Positions 37,901 to 45,341 of a stretch of DNA of 64,000 bases are shown here, piece by piece. Under the pieces are notes generated by a model that did not search any database, was not told the DNA's origin, and was given only the letters and a program-made list of their open reading frames with translations. Position 1 is the stretch's first letter, and every line of letters starts with the position of its first letter. This DNA comes from JBMDXB01 sp048594975 (lineage in GTDB: Bacteria; Acidobacteriota; Vicinamibacteria; Vicinamibacterales; 2-12-FULL-66-21). Location of the stretch: the NCBI GenBank assembly GCA_048594975.1, contig JBMDXQ010000025.1:62001-126000 (forward strand), in the 5' to 3' direction. Both the position numbers and the translations under genes were made by a program.

Positions 37901-40477
37901 CTGTCCGCCGCGGCGCGCGTCGTGCTGCGCGGCGACCTCGGGGGCCTGGCGCCGCAACTCGACCGGCCGACGCCCTGGCTGTACGCGGCCGACGAGTCGG
38001 TCCCGGCCGCGGAACTTCGCGTCGCACGCCCTGCCGCTGCGTCCCTGCCGCTGCCCTCTCTGGTGTTCGACAACGGCGTCGGCGGCTTCGCCGACGACGG
38101 GAGGGAATACGCGATCGTGCTCGAGAGCGATCGTGAGACGCCGCTGCCATGGTCGAACGTGCTGGCCAACCCCGAGTTCGGCACCATCGCCAGCGCGTCC
38201 GGCGCCGCCTTCACCTGGGCGGGTAACAGCCGCGAGAACCGCCTGACGCCGTTTGCCAACGACCCGATCGTCGATCCCACCGGAGAGGCGGTGTACCTGC
38301 GCGACGAAGACACGGGCGAGGTCTGGGGAGCAACGCCGGCGCCGCTGCGACGCCGCTCGGACGGCGGACGATGGGTGGTCCGCCATGCGGCCGGCGTGAC
38401 GTCTTACCGGTACGCCGTTGCCGGAATGGACCAGCAGCTCGACGTGTTCGTGCCGCCGGACGATTCCGTCAAGGTGTCGACGCTGTCGCTCACGAACACA
38501 TCCCCCGCGAGGCGGCGCGTCAGCGTGTTCGGGTACGTGGAATGGTGCCTCGGACCGCCGCGGGACGGTGAAAACCGCTTCGTCGTCTGCGAACGCGATG
38601 CGACGAGCGGCGCCATCCTGGCGCGCAACCCGTACAATACCGACTTCGGCGAGCAGGCCGCCTTCTGGCTCACCACCGAGCCGGTACGCGCCCACACCTG
38701 CGACCGCGGCGAGTTCATCGGCCGCAATCGCACGGCGAGCCGGCCGGCGGCGTTGCTGCGGCCGCAGCTGTCCGGCCGGGACGGAGCGGGACTGGATCCG
38801 TGCGGGGCGCTGCAGGTCACGCTGGAGATCCCGCCCGGCGAGTCGCGGCGGCTCGCGTTCGCCCTTGGCCACGGCCGCGATCGCGCCAGCGCGCTCACCC
38901 TCGCTGCCGCGTACTCCTCGCTGCCGCGCTGCGACGCGGCGCGGGAGCTGACGGAGCGCACGTGGGACCGGACGCTCGGCGCGATCCAGATCAGCACCCC
39001 GGACGACTCGTTCGATCTCGTCGTCAACCGCTGGCTGCTGTACCAGACGCTCGGCTGCCGCGTCTGGGCGCGGAGCGGTCCCTACCAGCCCGGCGGCGCC
39101 TACGGTTTCCGCGATCAAGTGCAGGACGTGCTGGCGTTGCTGTACACGCGGCCGGAACTCTGCCGCCAACACCTCGTGCGCGCCGCGTCACGCCAGTTCG
39201 TCGAGGGTGACGTGCAGCACTGGTGGCATCCGCCCTCGGGAAGGGGCACGCGCACGCGATGCTCCGACGACCTCCTCTGGCTGCCCCACGCTGTCGCCGC
39301 CTACGTGTCCCGCACCGGGGACGACGGCGTGCTCGACGAGGAGATCCCGTTTCTCGAGGCGCCGGCGCTTGAGGCGCCGCAGGCCGACGCGTACCTTCTG
39401 CCCCGCGTCTCGGAGCAGCACGCCTCGCTGTTCGAGCACGGCGTCCGCGCAATCGAGCGGGCCATGAAGTACGGCGCGCACGGCCTTCCGCTCATCGGCT
39501 CCGGCGACTGGAACGACGGCATGAACCGCGTCGGGCATGCGGGCCGCGGCGAAAGCGTGTGGCTCGGATGGTTCCTCGTCACCGTGCTCAACGACTACGC
39601 GCCGCTCTGTGCGCGGCGCGGTCGCGTCGACCTGGCGGATCGGTACCGCAACGAGGCGCGTTGGTTGATCGGCATGCTCGAGCTCGCGTGGGACGGCGGA
39701 TGGTACCGCCGCGCCTATTTCGACGACGGGACCCCGCTCGGATCGGTGCAGAACGAGGAATGCCGGCTCGATTCGATCACCCAGTCATGGGCCGTGCTCT
39801 CCGGAGCCGCCGATCCGCGGCGCGCCCTGCGGGCGATGGACGCCGTGCGCGCCCATCTCGTCAGGCGGGACGCGCAGATCGTGCTGCTGCTGACGCCGCC
39901 GTTCGATCGCACTTCGCTCGATCCGGGCTACATCAAGGGCTATCTCCCGGGGGTGCGGGAGAACGGCGGTCAGTACACGCACGCTGCGCTGTGGGCAGTC
40001 ATCGCGCTCGCCCGCCTCGGGCTCGGCGACGACGCGATGGAACTGTTCCACATGATCAACCCGGTCAACCACACGCGGACCGCCGAGGACACCGAGCGAT
40101 ATCGCGTCGAGCCCTATGCGGTCGCCGCGGACGTCTACGCGCATCCCATGCACGTCGGACGCGGCGGCTGGACCTGGTACACCGGGTCGGCCGGCTGGAT
40201 GTACCGAACCGCCGTCGAGGAGCTTCTCGGCCTGCGCCGCCACGGCGCAACCTTCACCGTGGACCCGAGCATCCCGGCGATGTGGCCGCACTATGCGATT
40301 GACTGGCGTTTCGGCGAGGCCCTCTACCGAATCCAGGTCGCCAACCCGGAGCACCGTTGCCGCGGCGTCCGCGCGGCGACACTGGACGGTGTGCCGGTCG
40401 ATCCGCGCGCCATCCCGCTTCACGACGACGGCGCCGCGCACGACGTCGAGGTCGTGCTCGGCGACGCGCACCGCTGA
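32000..40477 (+). CDS. ndvB: Giant cyclic beta-1,2-glucan synthase-like protein (GT84 + glycoamylase-like + GH94)
   Basis: A 2825-residue membrane enzyme with the full NdvB/ChvB architecture. After an alpha-helical N-terminal region, two membrane helices lie at about 391-443. A GT2-like GT84 domain follows, with RTMVIVPTILDRV near 467, LDSDTRLP near 605 and QHRWIRGDWQ near 752, and then more helices at about 796-972. A glycoamylase-like domain (about 1000-1515) contains PTNIGMGLLSALAAHDLGY. Two beta-sandwich GH94 N-domains flank an intervening region, and the C-terminal GH94 barrel (about 2334-2800) ends with the acid motif GSGDWNDGMN near 2503-2509. Known members initiate, extend and cyclise periplasmic beta-1,2-glucan. 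The GTG at 32000 follows GGGAGGAG. It is the longest gene here. Confidence 0.93.
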   Translation: MRQKATIPRRLAGRALELLGIEPLEEHARRLAALLSLARRPSGRGRTHLRRLREQLLTLREAYTALAGDARRESVTPAAEWLLDNFHIISAATRDIQHDLPQSFFRRLPTIAADEFAGLPRVYALALELIRSSGGSLDAQRLHRFITAFQSVTPLTIGELWAWPSALKLALVARLCVHADILMESREHQRDADRLVQSLESGAAPVRLPAEVHPAFVTRLLQRSREYGAAAAALRRELDAALAARGQTVEDAIRSEGRHQAAEQATMANLVGSLRLISSFDWSEFFESVSLVEQLLQRDPAGVYGQMDFRSRDRYRHAVEELAEPTGDGQLRLALKCVERAREIGAQTPEARGAHIGHHLIGSGRPAFERSVGWVPSAGERVRRLFFRHATAAYLGAVTIGTSALVAAAVAYAHGHGARGTGLALVALLVLVPASELTIQILQRIISYLVPPRPLPRLDLDRAPAAARTMVIVPTILDRVEHVTDFLAHLEVQALGNVDAHVHFAVLSDFRDAASETLPRDAEILEAARAGIEALNRRYGAGDRFFLFHRSRQWNPSEGRWMGWERKRGKIEEFNRLLRGATDTSFAIQVGDLRVLPEIRYCITLDSDTRLPRDVARQLIGIISHPLNRARFDPGVGRVVEGYGILQPRVSVTFASAAGSLFARLYAGHTGVDPYTTAVSDTYQDLFGEGIFTGKGLYDVDAFTAALADSVPENALLSHDLFEGLHARVALVSDVELVDEYPSSVLTHARRQHRWIRGDWQILFWLFPWVPARRGWKRNPLPIIGRWKILDNLRRSLVAPMLLTLAAAGWTILPGARWAWTAAVVVVLASQLLPIFARLVVGPRRAQPLPVFLRNLQHDLATGMAQMLVGITFLAFHAFDTAHAIVLTLIRLGVTRRRLLEWETAATSAARAAALSGQRALSRFAGAMISSPLIAAAVGAAVIAVDPRGLMVAGPVLLLWTAAPAVAYWFSKPMGARLRPLADAEKALLRRTARRTWRYFETFVTAADAWLPPDNYQEAAEGPRLARRTSPTNIGMGLLSALAAHDLGYLPTAALVAHLDRTMTTLEGLERHEGHFLNWYDTATLAPLHPRYVSTVDSGNLAAALIALAQGLESLVAQPQTRAQLCAGLADTGDVLASVSSSAVEGGDRQLLTAINRLARAVVAESRRGAGEADEAKLQSLAAELADTAAALQPGAAGSMGDVAFWCQAVIGAIRQLAVEAAPADEGRLRMLAHRASRLVDDMRFDWLYDRRRRIFPIGFRLADAEGPGRFDSSFYDLLASEARLASFAAIVKGDVPQHHWFHLGRLVTNVGGRATLMSWGGTMFEYMMPLLLMRSFPGTLLDQSCRASVRRQIEYGRERGVPWGISESAYAFTDRAGHYQYRAFGVPGLGLRRGLADELVVAPYATALASQINPAAATANLERLAKEGLEGPFGYYEALDCRPLDAAVEEAMPARAPRPVVVRAFFAHHQGMSLVALANVVCGDVFVRRFHADRRVQATELLLQERVPREAILSETRPAEVAAPATAAPVFASRRFRSPHTTSRHTQFLSNGRYTVALTHTGSGFSTWRGLAITRRRDDRTVDTGAHYIYLRDPWSGRVWSPTYQPICLDSPEFDATFELEKVTYRSRDAEFETQLQVAVSAEDDVEVRRLSIVNRGDRPREIEVTSYVEMVLARAEDDLAHPAFGKLFLETEFDASSAGILFSRRPRAAEESPVWGFHVLGVEGRLGGAVEWETDRARFLGRGRSAANPVALEGRALSGTTGAVLDPIGAIRDRVRLAPGAFARVTFATGVAPDRDGAVALVRKYRDGSVAARAFSMAFTHVHITLQQLGLNDDQAMLFDRLASRVFGFDASCLSPDDLARNTLGQASLWSYGVSGDLPLVLVRVSEATSIPLVRLLLQAQEYWRLKGLRADVIILNDQPTEYLDETHEFLTALVQEPRWAGWYNAPGGLFLLRADGMPEAERHLLSAAARVVLRGDLGGLAPQLDRPTPWLYAADESVPAAELRVARPAAASLPLPSLVFDNGVGGFADDGREYAIVLESDRETPLPWSNVLANPEFGTIASASGAAFTWAGNSRENRLTPFANDPIVDPTGEAVYLRDEDTGEVWGATPAPLRRRSDGGRWVVRHAAGVTSYRYAVAGMDQQLDVFVPPDDSVKVSTLSLTNTSPARRRVSVFGYVEWCLGPPRDGENRFVVCERDATSGAILARNPYNTDFGEQAAFWLTTEPVRAHTCDRGEFIGRNRTASRPAALLRPQLSGRDGAGLDPCGALQVTLEIPPGESRRLAFALGHGRDRASALTLAAAYSSLPRCDAARELTERTWDRTLGAIQISTPDDSFDLVVNRWLLYQTLGCRVWARSGPYQPGGAYGFRDQVQDVLALLYTRPELCRQHLVRAASRQFVEGDVQHWWHPPSGRGTRTRCSDDLLWLPHAVAAYVSRTGDDGVLDEEIPFLEAPALEAPQADAYLLPRVSEQHASLFEHGVRAIERAMKYGAHGLPLIGSGDWNDGMNRVGHAGRGESVWLGWFLVTVLNDYAPLCARRGRVDLADRYRNEARWLIGMLELAWDGGWYRRAYFDDGTPLGSVQNEECRLDSITQSWAVLSGAADPRRALRAMDAVRAHLVRRDAQIVLLLTPPFDRTSLDPGYIKGYLPGVRENGGQYTHAALWAVIALARLGLGDDAMELFHMINPVNHTRTAEDTERYRVEPYAVAADVYAHPMHVGRGGWTWYTGSAGWMYRTAVEELLGLRRHGATFTVDPSIPAMWPHYAIDWRFGEALYRIQVANPEHRCRGVRAATLDGVPVDPRAIPLHDDGAAHDVEVVLGDAHR

Positions 40478-40671
40478 TCGTTCCGGTCTGCCTCGGAAGA
40501 ACTCCCCAGCGTCCTGCTGCGGGCTGATTCGCCTGCTCCGTCGCCACGAGCCGCGTGCTGCCGGGGCCGGAGACATCCGGTACCCCGCCAGGTCTCCGAA
40601 TCAACAGGAGCAACCAAGCACGGGAGCCGATGGAAAGGCCTCCCTGCTCTCCTCCTCCTCCTCCTGTGAGA

Positions 40672-41871
40672 TCAGGAACGCCAGAACGTGACCCGCGGCA
40701 GCGAGCTGCCCGCGAACACGCGCAGGAGGAAGAGCACCAGCCAGAGCGCCGGCGCCACCCATGGAATCGCGGCCAGGCGCTCGGCGGCTGGGGTCCAGCG
40801 CGGGCGGACGACGAGGGCGGCCAGGATGCCGGCGGTGCCGAGGAGGAAGTAGGCGGGAAAGATGTAGCGGTCGGCTTTCGTGTCGCGCGCCGACAGCGCC
40901 ACAACCGTCACGATCGCCGCCGCCAGCGCGAACCAGAGTCCCCGCACGTTCCACGCGCGGCCGCCGGGCGCGGCCCCGCGGGCCCGGGGCAGCGCGAACA
41001 CCGCCAGACTCCACGGCGCGGCGTACCACACGAGCCGCAAGGTGTACCACGCCAGGTTGTACGCCTTGCGCGCCATCGAGCCGACGGCGCTGTCCGACGT
41101 CTGTTCGAGCGACACGCGGGCCGTCAGGTAGTACTCGAGGAACGACTGACCGGTGACCGTGCGGTACGCCGCTTCGTACCCGGCGGCGAGCAGAGGGGCG
41201 GCGACGATCATGCCGGCGACGGCGGCCCATCCGCCGGCGCCCGCGCGATCGCCGCGACGCGCCAGCAGCCACAGCGCGCAGAACACGGGGAAGAGCAGCG
41301 CAAAGACGCCCTTGATCAGGGCCCCGGCGACCAACGCCGCGACCGCCACCACGGCCCACGGCCAGCGCTCGCGTGCGCGCTCGGTGGCGTACACGGCAAC
41401 CAGCAGCGCGGCGAGCATCGGATACTCCTGGTTGCCGCGGATCCGGTAGACGAACGCGACCGGCATCAGTTGCAGCAGCGTGGAGGTGAGCGGTGCGAGC
41501 GCCGCCGGCGCGAAGCGTGATGCGAGCACCGCAGTAAGTACCAGGCACAGCGCCTGGCAGATGGCGTTGACCAGGAGGAGCGACTGCTTCGCCGGGTAGC
41601 CGGCGCGCGCCACCAGCGCCGGCGCGTAGAAGATCCCGGGCGGATGTTCCTGAAACAGGCCTTCGCGCTCCCACGCACCCCACCACTGCGGTGCCACCCA
41701 GCTCGACACCGGTTCGTCGGCCAGCCGCGCCGCGATGTCGATGTAGGCGCGGGAATCCGGATCCTCCGGCCTGTAGGCAGTGGCCGGGAGGACCACGGCC
41801 GCGACCGCCAGCACGGCGATCCACGACAGCGCCACGACGCATCGGTATCGCTGCGAGGTGACCGGCTCCAT
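40672..41871 (-). CDS. Membrane glycosyltransferase of the GT39/ArnT-like type
   Basis: A 399-residue polytopic membrane protein with about nine to ten hydrophobic helices. The first extracytoplasmic loop carries the acidic motif YRPEDPDSRAYIDIA, where lipid-linked-sugar enzymes of the GT-C class keep catalytic Asp/Glu residues. HPPGIFYAPALVARAGYPAK and KADRYIFPAYFLL are further family-like blocks. It would transfer a sugar from a polyprenyl-phosphate donor to a lipid or protein on the periplasmic side. It converges with the glucan-synthase gene; the 194-base gap contains a short TCC microsatellite at about 40648-40665. Acceptor and donor are unknown. Confidence 0.75.
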   Translation of the reverse strand: MEPVTSQRYRCVVALSWIAVLAVAAVVLPATAYRPEDPDSRAYIDIAARLADEPVSSWVAPQWWGAWEREGLFQEHPPGIFYAPALVARAGYPAKQSLLLVNAICQALCLVLTAVLASRFAPAALAPLTSTLLQLMPVAFVYRIRGNQEYPMLAALLVAVYATERARERWPWAVVAVAALVAGALIKGVFALLFPVFCALWLLARRGDRAGAGGWAAVAGMIVAAPLLAAGYEAAYRTVTGQSFLEYYLTARVSLEQTSDSAVGSMARKAYNLAWYTLRLVWYAAPWSLAVFALPRARGAAPGGRAWNVRGLWFALAAAIVTVVALSARDTKADRYIFPAYFLLGTAGILAALVVRPRWTPAAERLAAIPWVAPALWLVLFLLRVFAGSSLPRVTFWRS

Positions 41872-42031
41872 CAGCAGGGAGATTCTGCATCAACTCCGGC
41901 AGACGGGCGCTACACCTAGGGCTTGACCGACATCGCCGAGGGCGGGGAGGGGGCACGGGCAAGAACACCGCGCTGTCGATCACCGTCGGCTGGCGGTTCC
42001 GGCAGCAGTCACTCCCCCCGCAGGCAGCAGG

Positions 42032-42073
42032 TTGACAACCCGCCGGGCCTTCGTACTAAATACCTTCGAAGGT
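42032..42073 (+). promoter_or_regulatory. Candidate promoter and palindromic operator of the sulfate-assimilation operon
   Basis: A perfect TTGACA (42032-42037) is followed after 16 bases by a weak TACTAA -10 candidate (42054-42059). The perfect 12-bp palindrome ACCTTCGAAGGT (42062-42073) then covers the expected transcription start. A repressor binding there would block initiation. The second half of the palindrome (GAAGGT) also lies just before the leader-peptide ATG and could serve as its ribosome binding site. Confidence 0.55.
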
Positions 42074-42076
42074 TTC

Positions 42077-42163
42077 ATGTCGTCCCGCATCACCTGCTGT
42101 CGCCAGGCTACCGCGCCGAGCCCGTGTCGCTGCGCGTGTCTCGTGCCGGCGTCAGGCAGGTGA
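42077..42163 (+). CDS. Cysteine-rich leader peptide (candidate attenuator ORF)
   Basis: An ATG at 42077, four bases after GAAGGT, opens a 28-codon frame that ends with TGA at 42161-42163. It contains a Cys-Cys pair at residues 7-8 (RITCCRQ) and a CRCAC cluster at residues 17-21, so five of 28 residues are cysteine and several are arginine. It lies between the candidate promoter and the first gene of an operon for making reduced sulfur. In mycobacteria, short polycysteine ORFs upstream of cysteine-biosynthesis operons act as cysteine-responsive attenuators. This frame has the position and composition expected of the same strategy. That it is translated and regulatory is my inference. Confidence 0.55.
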   Translation: MSSRITCCRQATAPSPCRCACLVPASGR

Positions 42164-42244
42164 GGACCTTCCGTCAGTCTCCAGGCATTCACTAGGTTCT
42201 CCACAGCCCACCGCCGGCCATAGCTGCGGTACCTTTTCCAGGGC

Positions 42245-42261
42245 GGACGCGCCGCGCGTCC
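42245..42261 (+). promoter_or_regulatory. Perfect 7-bp hairpin in the operon leader
   Basis: GGACGCG (42245-42251) and CGCGTCC (42255-42261) form a perfect stem with a CCG loop, ending 27 bases before the GTG of the permease gene. ACGCGC inside its left arm is also complementary to GCGCGT at 42132-42137, which lies within the cysteine-codon cluster of the leader ORF. Mutually exclusive pairing is therefore possible. There is no T run, so translational control is more likely than termination. Confidence 0.35.
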
Positions 42262-42287
42262 CGAAACTGCATCTCCAGGATGGTCGA

Positions 42288-43151
42288 GTGACTTCCGACG
42301 CCGTCATCACGCTCGTTGTCATCACGCTGGCTGCGGCCGTCGTCAACGGCGCGCTGGGGTACGGCTTCTCGTCGATCACCGTTCCGCTCGCCCTGCTCTT
42401 CGTCACCAACCGCGTTCTCAACCCGGCGCTCGTGCCAATCGAGGTGGCGTTGAACGCGTACGTGCTCTGGATGAACCGCGCGTCGCTGCCGCTCGTCTGG
42501 CGGCGCGTGCTGCCGGTCATGGCGGGGTTGGCGCCCGGCGTGGTCGCCGGAACACTGATCGTGTCGCGCGTCGATTCCGGGTGGCTGAAGCTGGGGACCT
42601 TCGGCGCGCTGCTGCCGTTGATCCTCGCACAGGCGGCGGGCTTCAGGCGTCCGATCCGGGCCGAGCGCACCGGCGGGCTCGTCTTCGGGGGCGGCCTCGG
42701 AGTCCTGTACGCCGTGACCACGGTTTCCGGACCTCCGCTCGCCGTGATGCTGAACAACCAGGGGCTTGCCAGGCAGGAATTCCGTGCGGCGCTCGGCCTG
42801 ATCCGGCTGGCGGAATCGACGCTGACCGCCGCCGCCTACGCGTGGGCGGGCCTCTACACGGCCACGAGCCTCGGCCTGATTCCGCTGATCCTCCCCGGCG
42901 TGCTCCTCGGCGTGCCGCTCGGCGCCGCCCTGATCAGGCGCCTGTCGAGCGAGACCTTCCGCCGCATCTGCATGAGCTTCGACGCGTGGGTCGTCGGCTT
43001 CGGCATCTCGACGTTGTTGCGCGGCCTGGGCCTAGTCGAGAGCGGGCTCGCCTTCTCGGTGCTCGGCGTGGTCATCGCCATCGACGCCTGGCTCCTCTAC
43101 CGGTTCTTCTCAGGCACGCGGGGCCGCGAGGTGGCCATTCGTGCGGCTTGA
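42288..43151 (+). CDS. TauE/SafE-family sulfur-compound permease
   Basis: A 287-residue membrane protein of the TauE/SafE (sulfite exporter) family with about eight helices. Two repeat halves each contain the glycine-rich family motif, the first in VVNGALGYGFSSITVPLALLF and the second in VTTVSGPPLAVMLNNQG. Members export sulfite or related anions or import sulfate or organosulfur compounds. The GTG at 42288, with AGGA seven bases upstream, is the only reasonable start. It leads the sulfate-assimilation operon and overlaps cysD by 11 bases, so sulfate uptake or sulfite efflux for this pathway is the best inference. Confidence 0.88.
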   Translation: MTSDAVITLVVITLAAAVVNGALGYGFSSITVPLALLFVTNRVLNPALVPIEVALNAYVLWMNRASLPLVWRRVLPVMAGLAPGVVAGTLIVSRVDSGWLKLGTFGALLPLILAQAAGFRRPIRAERTGGLVFGGGLGVLYAVTTVSGPPLAVMLNNQGLARQEFRAALGLIRLAESTLTAAAYAWAGLYTATSLGLIPLILPGVLLGVPLGAALIRRLSSETFRRICMSFDAWVVGFGISTLLRGLGLVESGLAFSVLGVVIAIDAWLLYRFFSGTRGREVAIRAA

Positions 43152-44040
43152 CCACCTGCAGGCGCTCGAGTCCGAGGCCATCCACATCCTCCGCGAGGTA
43201 GTGGCGGAGTTCGAGCGCCCGGTGATGCTCTACTCCATCGGCAAGGACTCGTCGGTGCTGCTTCGCCTCGCGCAGAAGGCATTCCATCCCGGCCCCATCC
43301 CGTTCCCGCTGCTGCACATCGACACCACCTACAAGTTCCGCGAGATGGTGGAGTTCCGCGACCGCTACACCGCCGAGATCGGCGCGCGGCTGATCGTCCA
43401 CACCAACCGCGCCGCCATCGGCGAGGGCACCCAGCCGTTCGCCGTCGGCACCGAGCGCTGCTGCGCGCTGCTCAAGACGCGGGCGCTGCTCGACGCGCTG
43501 CAGGCCGGCCGCTTCGACGCCGCGTTCGGCGGCGCGCGCCGCGACGAGGAACGGTCGCGCGCCAAGGAGCGGATCTTCTCGTTCCGCGACGCGCGCGGGC
43601 AGTGGGACCCGAAGCGGCAGCGTCCGGAGCTGTGGCAGCTGCTCAACAGCCGGATCGCGCCGGGCGAGAGCCTCCGCGTCTTCCCGCTCTCGAACTGGAC
43701 GGAGATCGACGTCTGGCGCTACATCGACGCCGAGCGCATCCCGGTGGTGCCGCTCTACTTCGCCAGCGAGCGCGAGGTGATCGTGCGGGGCAATGCGCTC
43801 ATCCCGATCGAGCAGCCGTTCGTGCCGCTGCTCCGCGGCGAACGGCCGCAGCGGCTGATGTGCCGCATGCGCTCGCTCGGCTGCTCGCCCTGCACCGGCG
43901 CGGTGCGGTCGACGGCGAGGACCGTGCCCGCGATCATCGACGAACTGCTCGCCACGCGACATTCGGAACGACAGCTGCGCGTCATCGACCACGACCGCGA
44001 CGGCTCGATGGAGCTCAAGAAACGGGAGGGCTACTTCTGA
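43141..44040 (+). CDS. cysD: Sulfate adenylyltransferase subunit 2
   Basis: A 299-residue small subunit of ATP sulfurylase, which activates sulfate to adenosine 5'-phosphosulfate together with CysN. The PP-loop nucleotide motif is YSIGKDSSVLLRLAQKAF (residues 31-48). FPLLHIDTTYKFREMVEFRD and FDAAFGGARRDEERSRAKER are hallmark blocks, and the C-terminus carries the usual RYRPVT-replacing MCRMRSLGCSPCTGAV region. The GTG at 43141 lies inside the end of the permease gene and gives standard length. The stop overlaps the cysN ATG by one base (TGATG). Confidence 0.97.
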   Translation: MRLDHLQALESEAIHILREVVAEFERPVMLYSIGKDSSVLLRLAQKAFHPGPIPFPLLHIDTTYKFREMVEFRDRYTAEIGARLIVHTNRAAIGEGTQPFAVGTERCCALLKTRALLDALQAGRFDAAFGGARRDEERSRAKERIFSFRDARGQWDPKRQRPELWQLLNSRIAPGESLRVFPLSNWTEIDVWRYIDAERIPVVPLYFASEREVIVRGNALIPIEQPFVPLLRGERPQRLMCRMRSLGCSPCTGAVRSTARTVPAIIDELLATRHSERQLRVIDHDRDGSMELKKREGYF

Positions 44041-45341
44041 TGGCGGATCTGCTCCGCATCTGCACGGCCGGAAGCGTCGACGACGGGAAGAGCACGCTGA
44101 TCGGACGTCTGCTCTACGACACCCGCGCGGTGTACGACGATCACCTGCAGTCGGTCGAGCGCGCGTCGCGCGATCGCACGGCGGGCGCCATCGACTTCTC
44201 GCTGTTCACCGACGGCCTCCGGGCCGAGCGCGAGCAGGGGATCACGATCGACGTCGCCTACCGGCACTTCGCTACCGCGCGGCGCTCGTTCATCCTCGCC
44301 GACACGCCCGGCCACGAGCAATACACGCGCAACATGGCGACGGGCGCTTCGACCGCCGATGCCGCGATCCTGTTGGTGGACGCGCGGCACGGCGTGCGCG
44401 AGCAGACCCGGCGGCACGCCCGGATCGCGCGGCTGCTCGGCATCTCGACGTTCCTGCTGGCGGTCAACAAGATGGACCTCGTCGATTTCGACCGCCGCAC
44501 CTTCGAGGAGATCGAGTCCGTCTTCGGCCGGCTGGTGCCCGACGCGGCTCGTCACGCAGTCCCGATGAGCGCGCTTCACGGCGACAATGTGAAGACCCGG
44601 AGCCCGCGCACGCCGTGGTTCGATGGGCCGAGCGTCCTGGAGTTCCTGGAGACCGTCGACCCGCGGCGCCAGGACGACTGCACACCGTTCCGGTTTCCCG
44701 TGCAGCTCGTGCTGCGGCCGCGCCACGACTTCCGCGGCTACGCCGGCCAGGTCGTGTCCGGAACCGTCCGTGTCGGCGATCCCGTGACCGTCTGGCCCGC
44801 CGGCCTGGCCACCAGAGTCGCCCGCATCGTCACCTGGGATGGCGATCTCGAGTCGGCCGTCGCGCCGATGTCCGTGACCCTCGTGCTCGAGGACGAGCTC
44901 GACATCAGCCGCGGCGACCTGCTGGGCGCCGGCGACACGGCGGTCGGCACCGGATTCACGGCGGACGTCGTGTGGATGGACGAGCGGCCGCTGGACCCGT
45001 CGCGCGTGTACGCGCTGAAGCAGACGACGCGCACCGTGACGGCGGAAGTGGACCGCCCGCTGGCGCTCAACCAGATCGGGCGCGTGCGGGTCCGGACCTC
45101 CCGGCCCGTCGTCTTCGACTCCTATGCGCGGAACCGCGCGACCGGAAGCTTCATCCTCATCGACCCGTCGACGAACTTCACCGCCGGCGCCGGCATGATC
45201 GTCGAGGCGGTACGCGGCGAGCGCCGCGACCTCGACCGGCCGAACGCGGCCGAACGGCTCGCGCACGCGGCACGGCGCGCCGCCTCCGACGCCGATGCCG
45301 TCGCGGCCGTCCAGCGGGCGCTCGAGGAGATCCTGATATGA
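44040..45341 (+). CDS. cysN: Sulfate adenylyltransferase subunit 1 (GTPase)
   Basis: A 433-residue EF-Tu-like GTPase that drives APS synthesis by CysD. The G1 loop is GSVDDGKSTLIGRLLYD (residues 11-27), G3 is ILADTPGHEQYTRNM and G4 is AVNKMDLVDF. Beta-barrel domains II and III follow, with FRFPVQLVLRPRHDFRGYAG and LKQTTRTVTAEV. The length matches stand-alone CysN; there is no CysC kinase domain at the C-terminus, so the pathway appears to go through APS rather than PAPS. It overlaps cysD by one base and cysH by four (ATGA), so the subunits are translationally coupled. Confidence 0.97.
   Translation: MADLLRICTAGSVDDGKSTLIGRLLYDTRAVYDDHLQSVERASRDRTAGAIDFSLFTDGLRAEREQGITIDVAYRHFATARRSFILADTPGHEQYTRNMATGASTADAAILLVDARHGVREQTRRHARIARLLGISTFLLAVNKMDLVDFDRRTFEEIESVFGRLVPDAARHAVPMSALHGDNVKTRSPRTPWFDGPSVLEFLETVDPRRQDDCTPFRFPVQLVLRPRHDFRGYAGQVVSGTVRVGDPVTVWPAGLATRVARIVTWDGDLESAVAPMSVTLVLEDELDISRGDLLGAGDTAVGTGFTADVVWMDERPLDPSRVYALKQTTRTVTAEVDRPLALNQIGRVRVRTSRPVVFDSYARNRATGSFILIDPSTNFTAGAGMIVEAVRGERRDLDRPNAAERLAHAARRAASDADAVAAVQRALEEILI

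Noticed and set aside
41980..42204. 74-codon minus-strand frame over the cys-operon leader
   Set aside because: It starts and ends without supporting signals and overlaps the promoter, palindrome and Cys-rich frame, which explain the region better.
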